From positions 1 to 64,000 of the forward strand of contig JAIOPN010000045.1 of assembly GCA_021413865.1 (NCBI GenBank): a stretch of DNA of 64,000 bases, read 5' to 3'. Origin of the DNA: Planctomycetota bacterium (GTDB lineage: Bacteria > Planctomycetota > Phycisphaerae > Phycisphaerales > Phycisphaeraceae). This document shows, one piece after another, positions 44,158 to 52,405 of the stretch (position 1 is the stretch's first letter; every line of letters starts with the position of its first letter). The translations under genes and the position numbers were made by a program. The notes beneath the pieces were generated by a model. The model was given only the letters and a program-made list of their open reading frames with translations, made no database searches and was not told where the DNA came from.

Positions 44158-47015
44158 CACGCACCGAGCGACAGCTCCTGTTCAAGACCAGCCTTCTGTC
44201 GGCGGGGTTGATCGTCTTTGTCGTCGCGGCGCAGTGGGGCGGGCTGCTGACCGCGCTGGAGCGCTGGCTCTACGACATGAGGGTGCGGCGGTGCCAGTAC
44301 TTCATGCCCCCGCCCACGGACCGGCTGGTCCACCTGGACATCGACGACCCGACGCTCGAGACGGTCGGCCGCTGGCCATGGGACCGCGCGGTGCTGGCGC
44401 AGATGACCGACGAGCTGGGCGCGGCGGGCGCCAAGGCGATCGCGTTCGACGTCTTCTTCCCCGAGCCGCAGACCGGCCGCTGGGCGCCCGCCCAGCCCGG
44501 CGGCGACACCGGGTTCACCCGCGTCAACGACGACGCCATCTTCGCCCAATCGCTGACGCGCTATGGGCGGGCGCTCGTGGCGGTCTCGTTCAAGCCGGAC
44601 GAGGCGATGCCCCCGGTCCGACGCGCGGCGGCGAGCATCCTGTCGCAGGACCTGGAGATGTCGCTCCCCGAGGTGAGGGCCCGGCTCGGCGAACCGGGCG
44701 TGCTGGGGGACCGCGCGGGCGAGCCGATCGTCGCCGACGCCTGGACCAACGCCGATCTGGACGACAACGAGTTCCTCGCCGCGCGGCGCGTCGCCTTCTT
44801 CGAACGCATCAGCCGCCTGTTCGACCGGGGCGTCGATGACTTCGCCGCGGCACAGAAAATCCTCCTGCCTCGCACCAGCGCCACCTTCACCGGCTCGCCG
44901 CTGCAGCGCGTGATGGAGGATCAGTGGCGGCGCGTGGCGTCGTTCCACCACCTCAACCGGTTCTCCCGGCCGGTTGATCCGGGCCTGCCGCCGATGCTCG
45001 CCGTCCAGGGCGACGCCCCGCCGGTCCCCGTGCTCAGCGCCGCCGCCGGGCAGACGGGGTTCGTCGATTTCCTCTCCGAGACCGACGGCGTGGTGCGCTC
45101 GGTGCCCCTGTGGGTCGAGCACCGCGGCCGGGCGTTCCCGCAGATCGGCCTGGCGCTGGCGTGCATGCAGATGGGCGTGGACCCGCGCTCCATCACCCTG
45201 GGGCCCCGGAGCGTCACCGTCCCGCGCCCGGGGCGCGAGGCGTTGGTCATCCCCGTGCGCACCATCCGCTCGCAGTCACGGCGGGAGACCGTCGGCTTCA
45301 TCATGGACGTGCCGTGGTTCGGCCGCAGCCAGTGGGAGACGATGTACGACGCACCGCGCTTCGCCGCGCCGGCGCAGCACGTGCCGCTGAGCCGGGTCTG
45401 GGGCGTGGTGCAGATGCACGACAACCTGCGGCGGAACAACACAAGCGGTGACGCGGCGGTCAAGGCGCTGCTCTACGTGCTGGACCAGAAGCAACTCGCC
45501 GCCTTCGAGGCCAAACACCTCGACGCGGACGACGCCGCGGCGCGCCGGCCGATCATCGAGGGCGCCCTGCGCGACGCCGACGCGATGGGTTTCTACGAGA
45601 GCTACTCGGCCATCCCCGCCGGCCAGCTCAAGCCCGACGAGGCCGTCGTGCTCAACTCCATCCGTGCCCTGCGCGTCATCCCCGCCGAGAACGACAAGCT
45701 GGTGCAGCAGATCGAGGCGCAGCGCTCGGTGCTGCGCTCGCTGGTGAGCGGCCGGTCCGTGCTGATCGGCCACACCGCCAGCGGCACGCTCGACGTAATC
45801 AACACGCCGGTCTTCGCACGCTGCCCTGGCGTCATCGCCCACGGCGCGATCTTCAACGCCATCCTCACCGGCGAGGCATGGAGCCGCGCCCCCCAATGGG
45901 TGGACCTGGCCGTCACCGTGGGCGTGGGCGTCGCGGCCACGCTCTGCATCGTCTCCTTCTCCCCCTTTGCGGGCCTGCTCATGGCCGTCGTGCTCGCCGC
46001 GGGCTACCTGGCGGTCAACGGCCTGCTGCTCTTCGACTACGGCAACGTCGTCGTCAACGCCGCCGGGCCGCTCTCCGTCATTGCGCTCGTCTGGTCCGGG
46101 GCCACCCTCCATCGCTTCATCACCGAGCGCCGCGAACGCGCCCGCATCACCGGCCGCTTCCGCAGCTACGTCGATCCCGCGCTGGTCTCCTACGTCGTCG
46201 AGCACCCCGACGAGGCCCGGCTCGACGGCCAGGTCCGCGAGATGACCGTCGTCTTCACCGACCTGGCCGGTTTCACCACCCTCTCCGAACACCTCCGCGA
46301 AAAAACCGTCGAGATCCTCAACGAGTACATGGGCCTCATGGTCCCCGTCATCACGCAACACCACGGCTTTGTCAACAAATTCCTGGGCGACGGCATCATG
46401 TTCTTCTTCGGCGCCCCCTCGCCCAACCCCGCCCACGCCGCCGACGCGATCCTGGCCGTCATGTCGATGCAGGCTGTGCTGCCCGAGTTCAACCGCTCGC
46501 TCGAGGCCCGGGGGCTGCCGCCCGTCTCCATGCGCGCGGGGATCAACACCGGCACGATGATCGTCGGCGACGCGGGCGGCGCGGAGCGCAGCGACTACAC
46601 CGTCCTGGGCGACGCCGTGAACCTCGCCGCCAGGCTCGAGACCGCCAACAAGGCCGTCGGCTCACGCATGATGGTCACGCGGCGCACCGTCGAGCTCGCC
46701 GGCGCGGACCGCTTCCTCTTCCGCCCCATCGGCAGGCTCCAGGTCGTGGGCAAGACCGAGGGGGTGATGACCTACGAACCGCTGGGCGAGGCGTTGCGCG
46801 CGACCGACAAGGACCGTCAATCGGTCGAGCGCTCACGCGCGGTGGTGGACCGCTTCCTCGCGGGCGATTTCCGCGCCTGCCTCGGCGCCGTCACCGAATA
46901 CGAAGCCGTAATCGGCGCGGACAAGTTCACCGCGACCTACCGGGAGTTGTGCGGGCAGTACATCGCCAAGCCGCCGGAGAATTTCAACGGGGCGATCATC
47001 CTGACGGAGAAGTAG
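44154..47015 (+). CDS. CHASE2-domain adenylate/guanylate cyclase (class III)
   Basis: 953 residues. The N-terminal membrane helix (SLLSAGLIVFVVAAQ) is followed by a periplasmic CHASE2 sensor domain (about 50-560, RLVHLDIDDPTLETVGRWPWDRAVLAQM as its typical start), which here includes a long insert. Three membrane segments follow (about 585-655, VDLAVTVGVGVAATLCIV on), and the class III catalytic domain spans about 690-880. The metal Asp is in TVVFTDLAGF, the substrate-binding Lys and second metal Asp in FVNKFLGDGI, the adenine-side Asp in SDYTVLGDAVN and the transition-state Arg in NLAARLET. Catalytic residues appear complete, so cAMP is the likely product. The stimulus is unknown. Confidence 0.9.
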   Translation: MTRTERQLLFKTSLLSAGLIVFVVAAQWGGLLTALERWLYDMRVRRCQYFMPPPTDRLVHLDIDDPTLETVGRWPWDRAVLAQMTDELGAAGAKAIAFDVFFPEPQTGRWAPAQPGGDTGFTRVNDDAIFAQSLTRYGRALVAVSFKPDEAMPPVRRAAASILSQDLEMSLPEVRARLGEPGVLGDRAGEPIVADAWTNADLDDNEFLAARRVAFFERISRLFDRGVDDFAAAQKILLPRTSATFTGSPLQRVMEDQWRRVASFHHLNRFSRPVDPGLPPMLAVQGDAPPVPVLSAAAGQTGFVDFLSETDGVVRSVPLWVEHRGRAFPQIGLALACMQMGVDPRSITLGPRSVTVPRPGREALVIPVRTIRSQSRRETVGFIMDVPWFGRSQWETMYDAPRFAAPAQHVPLSRVWGVVQMHDNLRRNNTSGDAAVKALLYVLDQKQLAAFEAKHLDADDAAARRPIIEGALRDADAMGFYESYSAIPAGQLKPDEAVVLNSIRALRVIPAENDKLVQQIEAQRSVLRSLVSGRSVLIGHTASGTLDVINTPVFARCPGVIAHGAIFNAILTGEAWSRAPQWVDLAVTVGVGVAATLCIVSFSPFAGLLMAVVLAAGYLAVNGLLLFDYGNVVVNAAGPLSVIALVWSGATLHRFITERRERARITGRFRSYVDPALVSYVVEHPDEARLDGQVREMTVVFTDLAGFTTLSEHLREKTVEILNEYMGLMVPVITQHHGFVNKFLGDGIMFFFGAPSPNPAHAADAILAVMSMQAVLPEFNRSLEARGLPPVSMRAGINTGTMIVGDAGGAERSDYTVLGDAVNLAARLETANKAVGSRMMVTRRTVELAGADRFLFRPIGRLQVVGKTEGVMTYEPLGEALRATDKDRQSVERSRAVVDRFLAGDFRACLGAVTEYEAVIGADKFTATYRELCGQYIAKPPENFNGAIILTEK

Positions 47016-47032
47016 AGGGGGAGGCCCGCGTC

Positions 47033-47122
47033 GGGTGCCACTGGTCGATGTACTCATCGACCAGTGCGACGAACATGCCCCGAAGGCACTGGTCCGACGA
47101 GTACGCCGGACCAGTGGCACCC
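47033..47122. repeat. Compound palindrome, GGTGCCACTGGTC type (family E)
   Basis: Outer 14-bp arms 47033-47046 and 47109-47122 are exact complements. Inside are two smaller hairpins with arms ACTGGTCGATG and CACTGGTCCG. All four arms share CACTGGTC or its complement, so alternative foldings are possible. It lies between the convergent cyclase and mtdB genes. Confidence 0.8.
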
Positions 47123-47128
47123 GCCGTA

Positions 47129-47995
47129 CTACATCGCCTTCCCCAAATCATAAATTGCATCCGCATCGAGCACGCGGTCGTTGGCCTCGAACAGGCTGGC
47201 GATCGCGGCCTTGTGGATCTTCATCTTCGAGCCGCCCACGCCGATCGCGCCGTACACCGTCACCCCCGATTGCTCCTTCGCCTTGTCCATCACGCCCACG
47301 CCCTCGATCCCCGCGGGGGGTACGGCGTTGAGGTCGATGGCGACCTTCAATGATTTGATCGACTGTCGCACCACTGCGGGCAGCAATACCACCCCCGCCG
47401 CGCCGGCCGCGATGACGAGTTCGACGCCCTCGACGGCCTTGCGCAGCGCCGCCTCATCCCCCGTGGCGTGCGGCGTGACGCGCGATCCGCCGACCGCTCC
47501 GTTCACGCTGGTCGTCGCCTGTGTGGCGCGGTCGAGCGTCCGGCTGCAGAGCCGGACCCTCGCCCCTTCACGGGCGAGCAGCCGGGCGGCGCGCTGGCCG
47601 ACCGGCCCGGTGCCCGCGAGCACGGCGGCGGTGGTCTTGGATAATTCCAGGTGCTTCCGCGCCGCCAGCACGGCGGCGGCGGCGGTCGTGTTCGCCCCGT
47701 TGGCGTCGAGCATCACCGAGACGCGCAGCGGGCCGAAGAACGCGGCGACGACTTTCTTCAGGATCGCCTCGCCCACGGCCACGTCCGAGCCGCCGATGAA
47801 AATGGCGGTGTGCGCCAGGTCCGCCGGCCCGCGCGTGAACATCGCGCCGTGCACAAGCCCCTGCACCTGCTCAAGCGTCACGCCCGAATAGGCGAAGACC
47901 TGCTGCGCCCCGGCGTCCACCGCGACGACGCGGTCGAACACGCTGGCCTGCGGGTCGGGGTCGAGTTGGATCAGGATTTTCGTTTTGTCGCTCAT
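47129..47995 (-). CDS. mtdB: NAD(P)-dependent methylene-tetrahydromethanopterin dehydrogenase
   Basis: 288 residues. MtdB oxidises methylene-H4MPT to methenyl-H4MPT in the formaldehyde oxidation path of methylotrophs and Planctomycetes. The NAD(P)-binding loop is AAVLAGTGPVGQRAARLLAREG, and the N-terminal stretch FDRVVAVDAGAQQVFAYSGVT is the family opening. VSVMLDANGANTTAAAAVLAARK is the conserved substrate region, and the C terminus MKIHKAAIASLFEANDRVLDADAIYDLGK is typical. MSDKTKILIQ (47995) is the start; the open frame to 48106 adds unrelated residues. No other C1 gene lies next to it. Confidence 0.9.
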   Translation of the reverse strand: MSDKTKILIQLDPDPQASVFDRVVAVDAGAQQVFAYSGVTLEQVQGLVHGAMFTRGPADLAHTAIFIGGSDVAVGEAILKKVVAAFFGPLRVSVMLDANGANTTAAAAVLAARKHLELSKTTAAVLAGTGPVGQRAARLLAREGARVRLCSRTLDRATQATTSVNGAVGGSRVTPHATGDEAALRKAVEGVELVIAAGAAGVVLLPAVVRQSIKSLKVAIDLNAVPPAGIEGVGVMDKAKEQSGVTVYGAIGVGGSKMKIHKAAIASLFEANDRVLDADAIYDLGKAM

Positions 47996-48034
47996 ACGGC
48001 CGAGCGTACCGGAGCGGCGATGGCGCGGCAACGG

Positions 48035-48063
48035 TTCAAATGACCCGCCCCGGCCGGTATCAT
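48035..48063 (+). promoter_or_regulatory. Candidate promoter of the VOC gene
   Basis: TTCAAA (48035-48040), 17-base spacer, TATCAT (48058-48063), 26 bases before the ATG at 48090. Confidence 0.4.
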
Positions 48064-48089
48064 GCCCGCTCCCACACAGGAACATCGCC

Positions 48090-48476
48090 ATGCGGATGGA
48101 GCACATCGCCTACAGCGTCGAAGACCCGGCCAAGGTGGCGCAGTGGTACGTGAAGAACCTGGGGATGAAAGTCGTGCGCAAGATGGACGACCGGCCGTGG
48201 ATGCACTTCCTCGCCGACGCCAGCGGCAGCATCCTCATCGAGCTGTACAACAACGCCAAGGTGAAGGTGCCCGACTACCGCGGCATGGACCCGCTGCTGC
48301 TGCACCTGGCCTTCTCGGCGGCGGACATCACGAAGGACCGCGACCGGCTGATCGCGGCCGGCGCGACGGTCGCCGACGATTTGGTCACCACGCCGGCGGG
48401 CGACCAGCTTGTGATGCTCCGCGACCCGTGGGGGCTGGCGATCCAGTTGACCAAACGCGTCAAACCGATGTTGTGA
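48090..48476 (+). CDS. VOC-family (glyoxalase-like) protein
   Basis: 128 residues. MEHIAYSVEDPAKVAQWYVKNLGMKVV starts module 1 (His ligand), and LLLHLAFSAADITKDRDRL starts module 2 (second His). VMLRDPWGLAIQLTKR closes the fold, but the glutamate usually found in this last strand (xxELxE) is replaced, so the metal site may be incomplete. AGGAAC lies about 8 nt before the ATG at 48090; ATG at 48096 is an alternative. It is divergent from mtdB. Function unassigned. Confidence 0.75.
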   Translation: MRMEHIAYSVEDPAKVAQWYVKNLGMKVVRKMDDRPWMHFLADASGSILIELYNNAKVKVPDYRGMDPLLLHLAFSAADITKDRDRLIAAGATVADDLVTTPAGDQLVMLRDPWGLAIQLTKRVKPML

Positions 48477-48495
48477 TGGTTTGCGCTCGCATTAC

Positions 48496-48635
48496 CCCCT
48501 CTCCCTCCGGGAGAGGGCTGGGGTGAGGGGATCACCGGCCGAATGGCCCGCGTGATTTCGCGTAACCCTTCCGGTCGCAAGCCCCCCTCACTCGTCGGCG
48601 AAGACGCCGACACCCTCGCCCGGGGGGAGAGGGGG
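48496..48635. repeat. CCCTCTCC/GGAGAGGG repeat pair
   Basis: A short hairpin (CCCTCTCCCTCCGGGAGAGGG, 48498-48518) with following GGGGTGAGGGG is mirrored by CCCCTCAC and GGGGGGAGAGGGGG near 48582-48635. The unit lies between the VOC gene and the dnaA end. No ORF. Confidence 0.7.
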
Positions 48636-48646
48636 AAGAAAGCCGC

Positions 48647-50116
48647 TCAGCCGCGCAGGACCGCGTCGCGCAGCCGCTGCGCCAATTCTCCCACGCTCAC
48701 GCGCTCCATCGTCGCGGGCACCGTCACCACGTGCCCCTTGGCGATCTGCTTCTCGATGCGCTGCGCCGCGGTGATGACGGTCGAGTGCGTCGTCCGGCCC
48801 ATGACCGAGGCGATCTCGGGGTAGCTCAGCGTGGTCATCGTGCGGGCCAGGTGGATCACCAGCGAGCGGGCGACCACGACGTGCTGCTGCCGGCCGTTGC
48901 CTAATACCTGCACGCGGGGCACGCCGGTGTAGCCTGCGACGATCTCGACGATCTGCTCGAAACGGATGGCGCGGCGGGCGACGCGCGGGGCGTCGGACTC
49001 GAACAGGTGGTTGACCAGCGTGTGGCCGATCGGTTCGTTGGCGGGCACGCCGGCGTCGCCCTGCTTGCGCTGCCGCGTGAGGCAGGCCAGGGCGTGCAGC
49101 TTGGCCAGGGAGCCCTCGATTTCACGGACCGAGCCGTGGCAGCGCTGCGCGATGGCCTCGGGAACGCCTTCGATCATCGACATGCCGCGGCGGTGCGCCA
49201 GGGCGGTGATGATCAGCGCCCGGGTGACCACGTCGGGCGGCTTGACCTCGACGACCATGCCCCGGAGGCAGCGGCTGACCAGGGCGGTGGAAAACTGCTG
49301 GATAAGCCGGGGGTGGTTGTCGCTGGCGAGCACGACGCGGGCCCCGCCCAGCTCGATGGCGTCGAAGCTGTGCAGGAACTCCTGCTGCGTCGCCTGCTTG
49401 TTGGCGATGAAGTGGACGTCGTCCACCGCCAGCAGGTCGAGCCGGCGGATCCTGCGGCGAAAGGCGTCGATCTTGTTGGCGCGGACGGCCACGAGGAACT
49501 CGTTGGTGAACTGCTCGCCGGTGGTGTACATCACCCGGGCGTCGGGGTTCTGCTCGAGGAAGGCGTTGCAGACGCCCTGGAGGAGGTGCGTCTTGCCCAG
49601 CCCGCAGCCGCCGTGGATAAAAAGTGGATTGACGGCCTCCCGCGGGTCGCGCGCCAGGCGGCGGGCGGCGGAGTAGGCCAACTCATTGGTCGGGCCGACG
49701 ATGAAGTCATCGAGCTGGTGGCGGAGGTTGGGTTTAGGCTCGGGGGCGGCGTGGGCGCGGCGCGGCGGCGTGGCCGGGGCCGGTTTGGCCGGCGCGGCCG
49801 TCTCGGGGGTGCCGGCGGCGGTCGCTTCCGCGTCACCCTTGAACAGCTCGGGGCGGATGCGCACATCCAATTCCACGGCCACGCCCGCGGCCAGCTCTTC
49901 GGTGGCGATGCGGGTCAGGTCGTCACGGAAGTAACGCCCGATCCAGTCGGAGACAAAACGGTTTGGCACGTCAACCCGGAGGCAACGCACCGCGTCGTCG
50001 AACTCGAACCGGGCGGTGCGGTCGAACCAGCGGTTGAAACGGACCGGCCCCACGGTCTGGGCGAGCCTGTCAATGATGCGGGCGCAGATGGATCGCTCGG
50101 ACGAGGTCGTGATCAC
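48647..50116 (-). CDS. dnaA: Chromosomal replication initiator protein DnaA
   Basis: 489 residues. Domain I (1-100) is followed by a Pro/Ala-rich linker (AAGTPETAAPAKPAPATPP). AAA+ domain III has Walker A HGGCGLGKTHLL, Walker B LLAVDDVHFI, sensor 1 VVLASDNHP, the arginine-finger region STALVSRCLRGMVVEV and sensor 2 GSVREIEGSLAKL. Domain IV ends in YPEIASVMGRTTHSTVITAAQRI. That motif has one extra residue between Arg and His compared with the usual GRDHSTV. MITTSSERSICARI begins at 50116. dnaN and recF are not adjacent, unlike many bacteria. The region upstream (50117-50514) has DnaA-box-like repeats. Confidence 0.94.
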   Translation of the reverse strand: MITTSSERSICARIIDRLAQTVGPVRFNRWFDRTARFEFDDAVRCLRVDVPNRFVSDWIGRYFRDDLTRIATEELAAGVAVELDVRIRPELFKGDAEATAAGTPETAAPAKPAPATPPRRAHAAPEPKPNLRHQLDDFIVGPTNELAYSAARRLARDPREAVNPLFIHGGCGLGKTHLLQGVCNAFLEQNPDARVMYTTGEQFTNEFLVAVRANKIDAFRRRIRRLDLLAVDDVHFIANKQATQQEFLHSFDAIELGGARVVLASDNHPRLIQQFSTALVSRCLRGMVVEVKPPDVVTRALIITALAHRRGMSMIEGVPEAIAQRCHGSVREIEGSLAKLHALACLTRQRKQGDAGVPANEPIGHTLVNHLFESDAPRVARRAIRFEQIVEIVAGYTGVPRVQVLGNGRQQHVVVARSLVIHLARTMTTLSYPEIASVMGRTTHSTVITAAQRIEKQIAKGHVVTVPATMERVSVGELAQRLRDAVLRG

Positions 50117-50514
50117 GATCTCTTCCTTTCCCCGAACTCGGCCGCGGCGTCGGATCAGTCGTCCGGCGTCACGGGTATGTCACGGTGGGAAGCAAAAGGC
50201 GGGGAACAAATTGTGAAGGGTCCATCCGACGATACACCGATCGGTTTTTGTCTCGTGGTCGCTCTCCGCTTCCACTCCACTCCGATCCGCGGTCGCAGTC
50301 CGTTGGCGACACGGGGAAGATAAGCCGTCACGCCGCGCGATTCAATGGGTGAAAATCGAAACGCGCGACGCGCACCGTCGAACGCGTCGCGTTTTCAAGC
50401 ACTTGTGAGCGTGAATTTTTTTTTGTCCACGCGTTGTCCACGCATCGGGAAAAAACGTGGAAAAGAAAAGCCGCGAAACGTAAAAAAGATTTCGCGCCGC
50501 GCCGCCCGGCGGAA
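50117..50514. other. Candidate replication origin / dnaA control region
   Basis: A 398-bp stretch without a supported gene between dnaA and a GNAT gene. TTGTCCACG occurs twice in direct orientation (50423-50431 and 50434-50442, 11-bp period), and a relative on the other strand, CGTGGAAAA, lies at 50456-50464. They sit next to a T tract (50416-50424) and an A-rich stretch (50449-50500) that are conspicuous in this GC-rich window. TTGTCCACG differs from the E. coli box TTATCCACA at two positions. The structure fits an oriC or a dnaA autoregulatory region. Strand composition outside this window would be needed to decide. Confidence 0.5.
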
Positions 50515-51462
50515 TCACGGCACGGGGAAGATCATCGCGACCTTCTGCGTCGTGGGCGCGAAGCGCATCGAACCGTACAAACGCAGCGCCGGGGCGTTCC
50601 TGTCGTCCACCGCGAGCACCATCGTCGTCGCCTGCCGCGCCGACGCCAGCGCCATCGCGCGGTTCAGGAGCTGCCGGCCGATCCCGCGCCCGCGCCACGG
50701 CGGGCAGAGGCCCAGATAAACCAGCTCCGCCGTGTCGCGCTGCTGCGCGAGATTCACCAGCGCCACGCCCACCGGCCTGCCGCGGTGCGTCACGGCGGCC
50801 CACAATTCCGGCGTGAACACGCCGCTGGCCATGTGCCCCGCGAGGATGTCGTCGATGTGCCGCAGGCCGAGCAAACCCGGGCAATCCAGCGTGCTCTCGT
50901 AGCTCGCCAGGATGTTCTCCGCGAAGATCGGCCGCGCGGCCTGCGACCAGGCGTGGACCTCCAGCCCCGATTCCAGCTCCGGCGTGTGCCGCGGACGCGG
51001 GATCGGGCCCTGCATGTAGATCAGCGTGGAGAGGTGCGTGAAGCCGGCGGCCTGGACCGTGGCCCGGTGGGCGTTCTGGTTGGGGTCGAGCAGCGCCTGG
51101 ATGAGGCGGACGTTGCGCGGGTCCTGCGCCGCGCAGGCGGTGCGGATCAACGCCGACTCGATGGGCCGCATGGATTCGCCCAGCGGCGGGGACATGAAGA
51201 GCATGCCCGTGCGGCCGGCCGAGGGCGTGACCAGCGCCGAGGCGACCGCCTCGCCGCGGACAAACGCAGCCCACAGTTCACTCAAACTAAGCCCCTGCTC
51301 GGCGGCGAAGGTCATGAACTGGTCCACCGCCGGGTCGTAAGGCCGGTTCCGCCCGACCAACAGCAGCGCCAGCGCGACCCGCTGCTCGTCGGCGGTGACG
51401 CGCCGGTGCTCGGCGGGCCCGCCGGTGTTGAATTCCCTGACTGGGGTGGTGACGCTGGCCAT
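50515..51462 (-). CDS. GNAT-family acetyltransferase, possibly two-domain
   Basis: 315 residues. The C-terminal half is a standard GNAT: VYLGLCPPWRGRGIGRQLLNRAMALA holds the RxxGxG acetyl-CoA loop, and VLAVDDRNAPALRLYGSMRF is motif B. The N-terminal half (about 20-150, VASALVTPSAGRTGMLFMSPP and ALIRTACAAQDPRNVRLIQALLDP) looks like a second, degenerate GNAT fold lacking the loop, as in mycothiol synthase-like tandem enzymes. The substrate is unknown. Start ATG at 51462. It follows the candidate origin on the far side from dnaA. Confidence 0.78.
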   Translation of the reverse strand: MASVTTPVREFNTGGPAEHRRVTADEQRVALALLLVGRNRPYDPAVDQFMTFAAEQGLSLSELWAAFVRGEAVASALVTPSAGRTGMLFMSPPLGESMRPIESALIRTACAAQDPRNVRLIQALLDPNQNAHRATVQAAGFTHLSTLIYMQGPIPRPRHTPELESGLEVHAWSQAARPIFAENILASYESTLDCPGLLGLRHIDDILAGHMASGVFTPELWAAVTHRGRPVGVALVNLAQQRDTAELVYLGLCPPWRGRGIGRQLLNRAMALASARQATTMVLAVDDRNAPALRLYGSMRFAPTTQKVAMIFPVP

Positions 51463-51501
51463 ATTGCGATCCGCACCCGAAGTTTAGTGTTCAACCCTGG
51501 C

Positions 51502-51646
51502 GTAGGGTGCGTGGAGCGGAGCGCAACGCACCACTCACACCGCCGTCTCGCTCAAACCGTCCCCTCATTGACCCAACACACGCATCCACCTGCCCCGCGC
51601 GACCCGAGTGTCAATGGTGCGTTGCGCTCCGCTCCACGCACCCTAC
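51502..51646. repeat. Perfect 32-bp inverted repeat
   Basis: 51502-51533 and 51615-51646 are exact complements (core TGCGTGGAGCGGAGCGCAAC), separated by 81 bases that are not similar. The whole lies in the gap between two divergent genes, which holds no ORF besides this element and the promoter at 51677. Confidence 0.88.
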
Positions 51647-51676
51647 CCCGCTCCGGGGGAGGGGGGGGGGGAAAGA

Positions 51677-51704
51677 TTGACCCTCCCCCGTCGTGCCGTA
51701 GAAT
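51677..51704 (+). promoter_or_regulatory. Candidate sigma70-type promoter
   Basis: TTGACC (51677-51682), 16-base spacer, TAGAAT (51699-51704). Leader of about 70 nt to the secreted-protein gene at 51782. Confidence 0.5.
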
Positions 51705-51781
51705 AACCACGTTCGGCCCCGCTGGCCGCGCCGCGGTCCGCCCCGAGGTAACACACCTACAGCCACGCACGGTGGAGAGCC

Positions 51782-52405
51782 ATGAATAAAACGACACTGT
51801 CCGCCCTGCTGTTCGTCACCGCGCTAGCCGGCCTGCTGACCCTCAGCCGCGACACCGCCGCCTTCCCCGAGCCCGCCGCCGCCCCGCGCGGGTGGCTGCT
51901 CGACTTCACCCACAGCAAGCCCACCCCCATCGCCCTCCAGGCCGCCGACGGCAAGGTGCGCTGGTTCTGGTACATGACCTACAAGGTGCAGAACAACACC
52001 GGCCAGAACCGCATCTTCATCCCCGAGGTCACCATCGCCAGCGACCAGGGCGACGTCGTCACCGCCGGCAAGGACGTTCCCGCGACCGTCTTCGCCGCCG
52101 TCAAGGACCGCGTGGGCAACAAGCTCTTGAGCAGCCCGACGAAGGTCGTCGGCCGGATCCTCGAGGGCGAGGACATGGCCAAGGAGAGCGTCATCGTCTG
52201 GTCCGCGTTCGACCACGACGTGGACCACGTCAGCATCTTCATCTCGGGCCTGAGCGGCGAGACGCAGATCATCCCCAACCCGCAGACCGGCGACCCCGTC
52301 GCCACCCGCCGCACCCTCATGGTCGAATACAACATGCCCGGCACCGGCGGCAGCCCGCAGGACCAGGCGGTCGTGCCGGCGGGTGAGACGTGGGTGATGA
52401 GGTGA
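51782..52405 (+). CDS. Secreted protein of unknown function
   Basis: 207 residues with a signal peptide (MNKTTLSALLFVTALAGLLTL, cleavage about residue 27). The mature part is a beta-rich domain of about 175 residues (WFWYMTYKVQNNTGQNRIFIPEVTIASDQGDVV) resembling immunoglobulin-like or DUF folds but with no recognised family. It is probably periplasmic. The next small gene overlaps it (GTGA). I see no catalytic motif. Confidence 0.6.
   Translation: MNKTTLSALLFVTALAGLLTLSRDTAAFPEPAAAPRGWLLDFTHSKPTPIALQAADGKVRWFWYMTYKVQNNTGQNRIFIPEVTIASDQGDVVTAGKDVPATVFAAVKDRVGNKLLSSPTKVVGRILEGEDMAKESVIVWSAFDHDVDHVSIFISGLSGETQIIPNPQTGDPVATRRTLMVEYNMPGTGGSPQDQAVVPAGETWVMR

Noticed and set aside
47033-47122. Cloverleaf-like fold at 47033-47122 as a tRNA
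   Set aside because: No TTCRANY T-loop, no anticodon arm of the right size and no plausible acceptor stem; the arms are copies of one motif.
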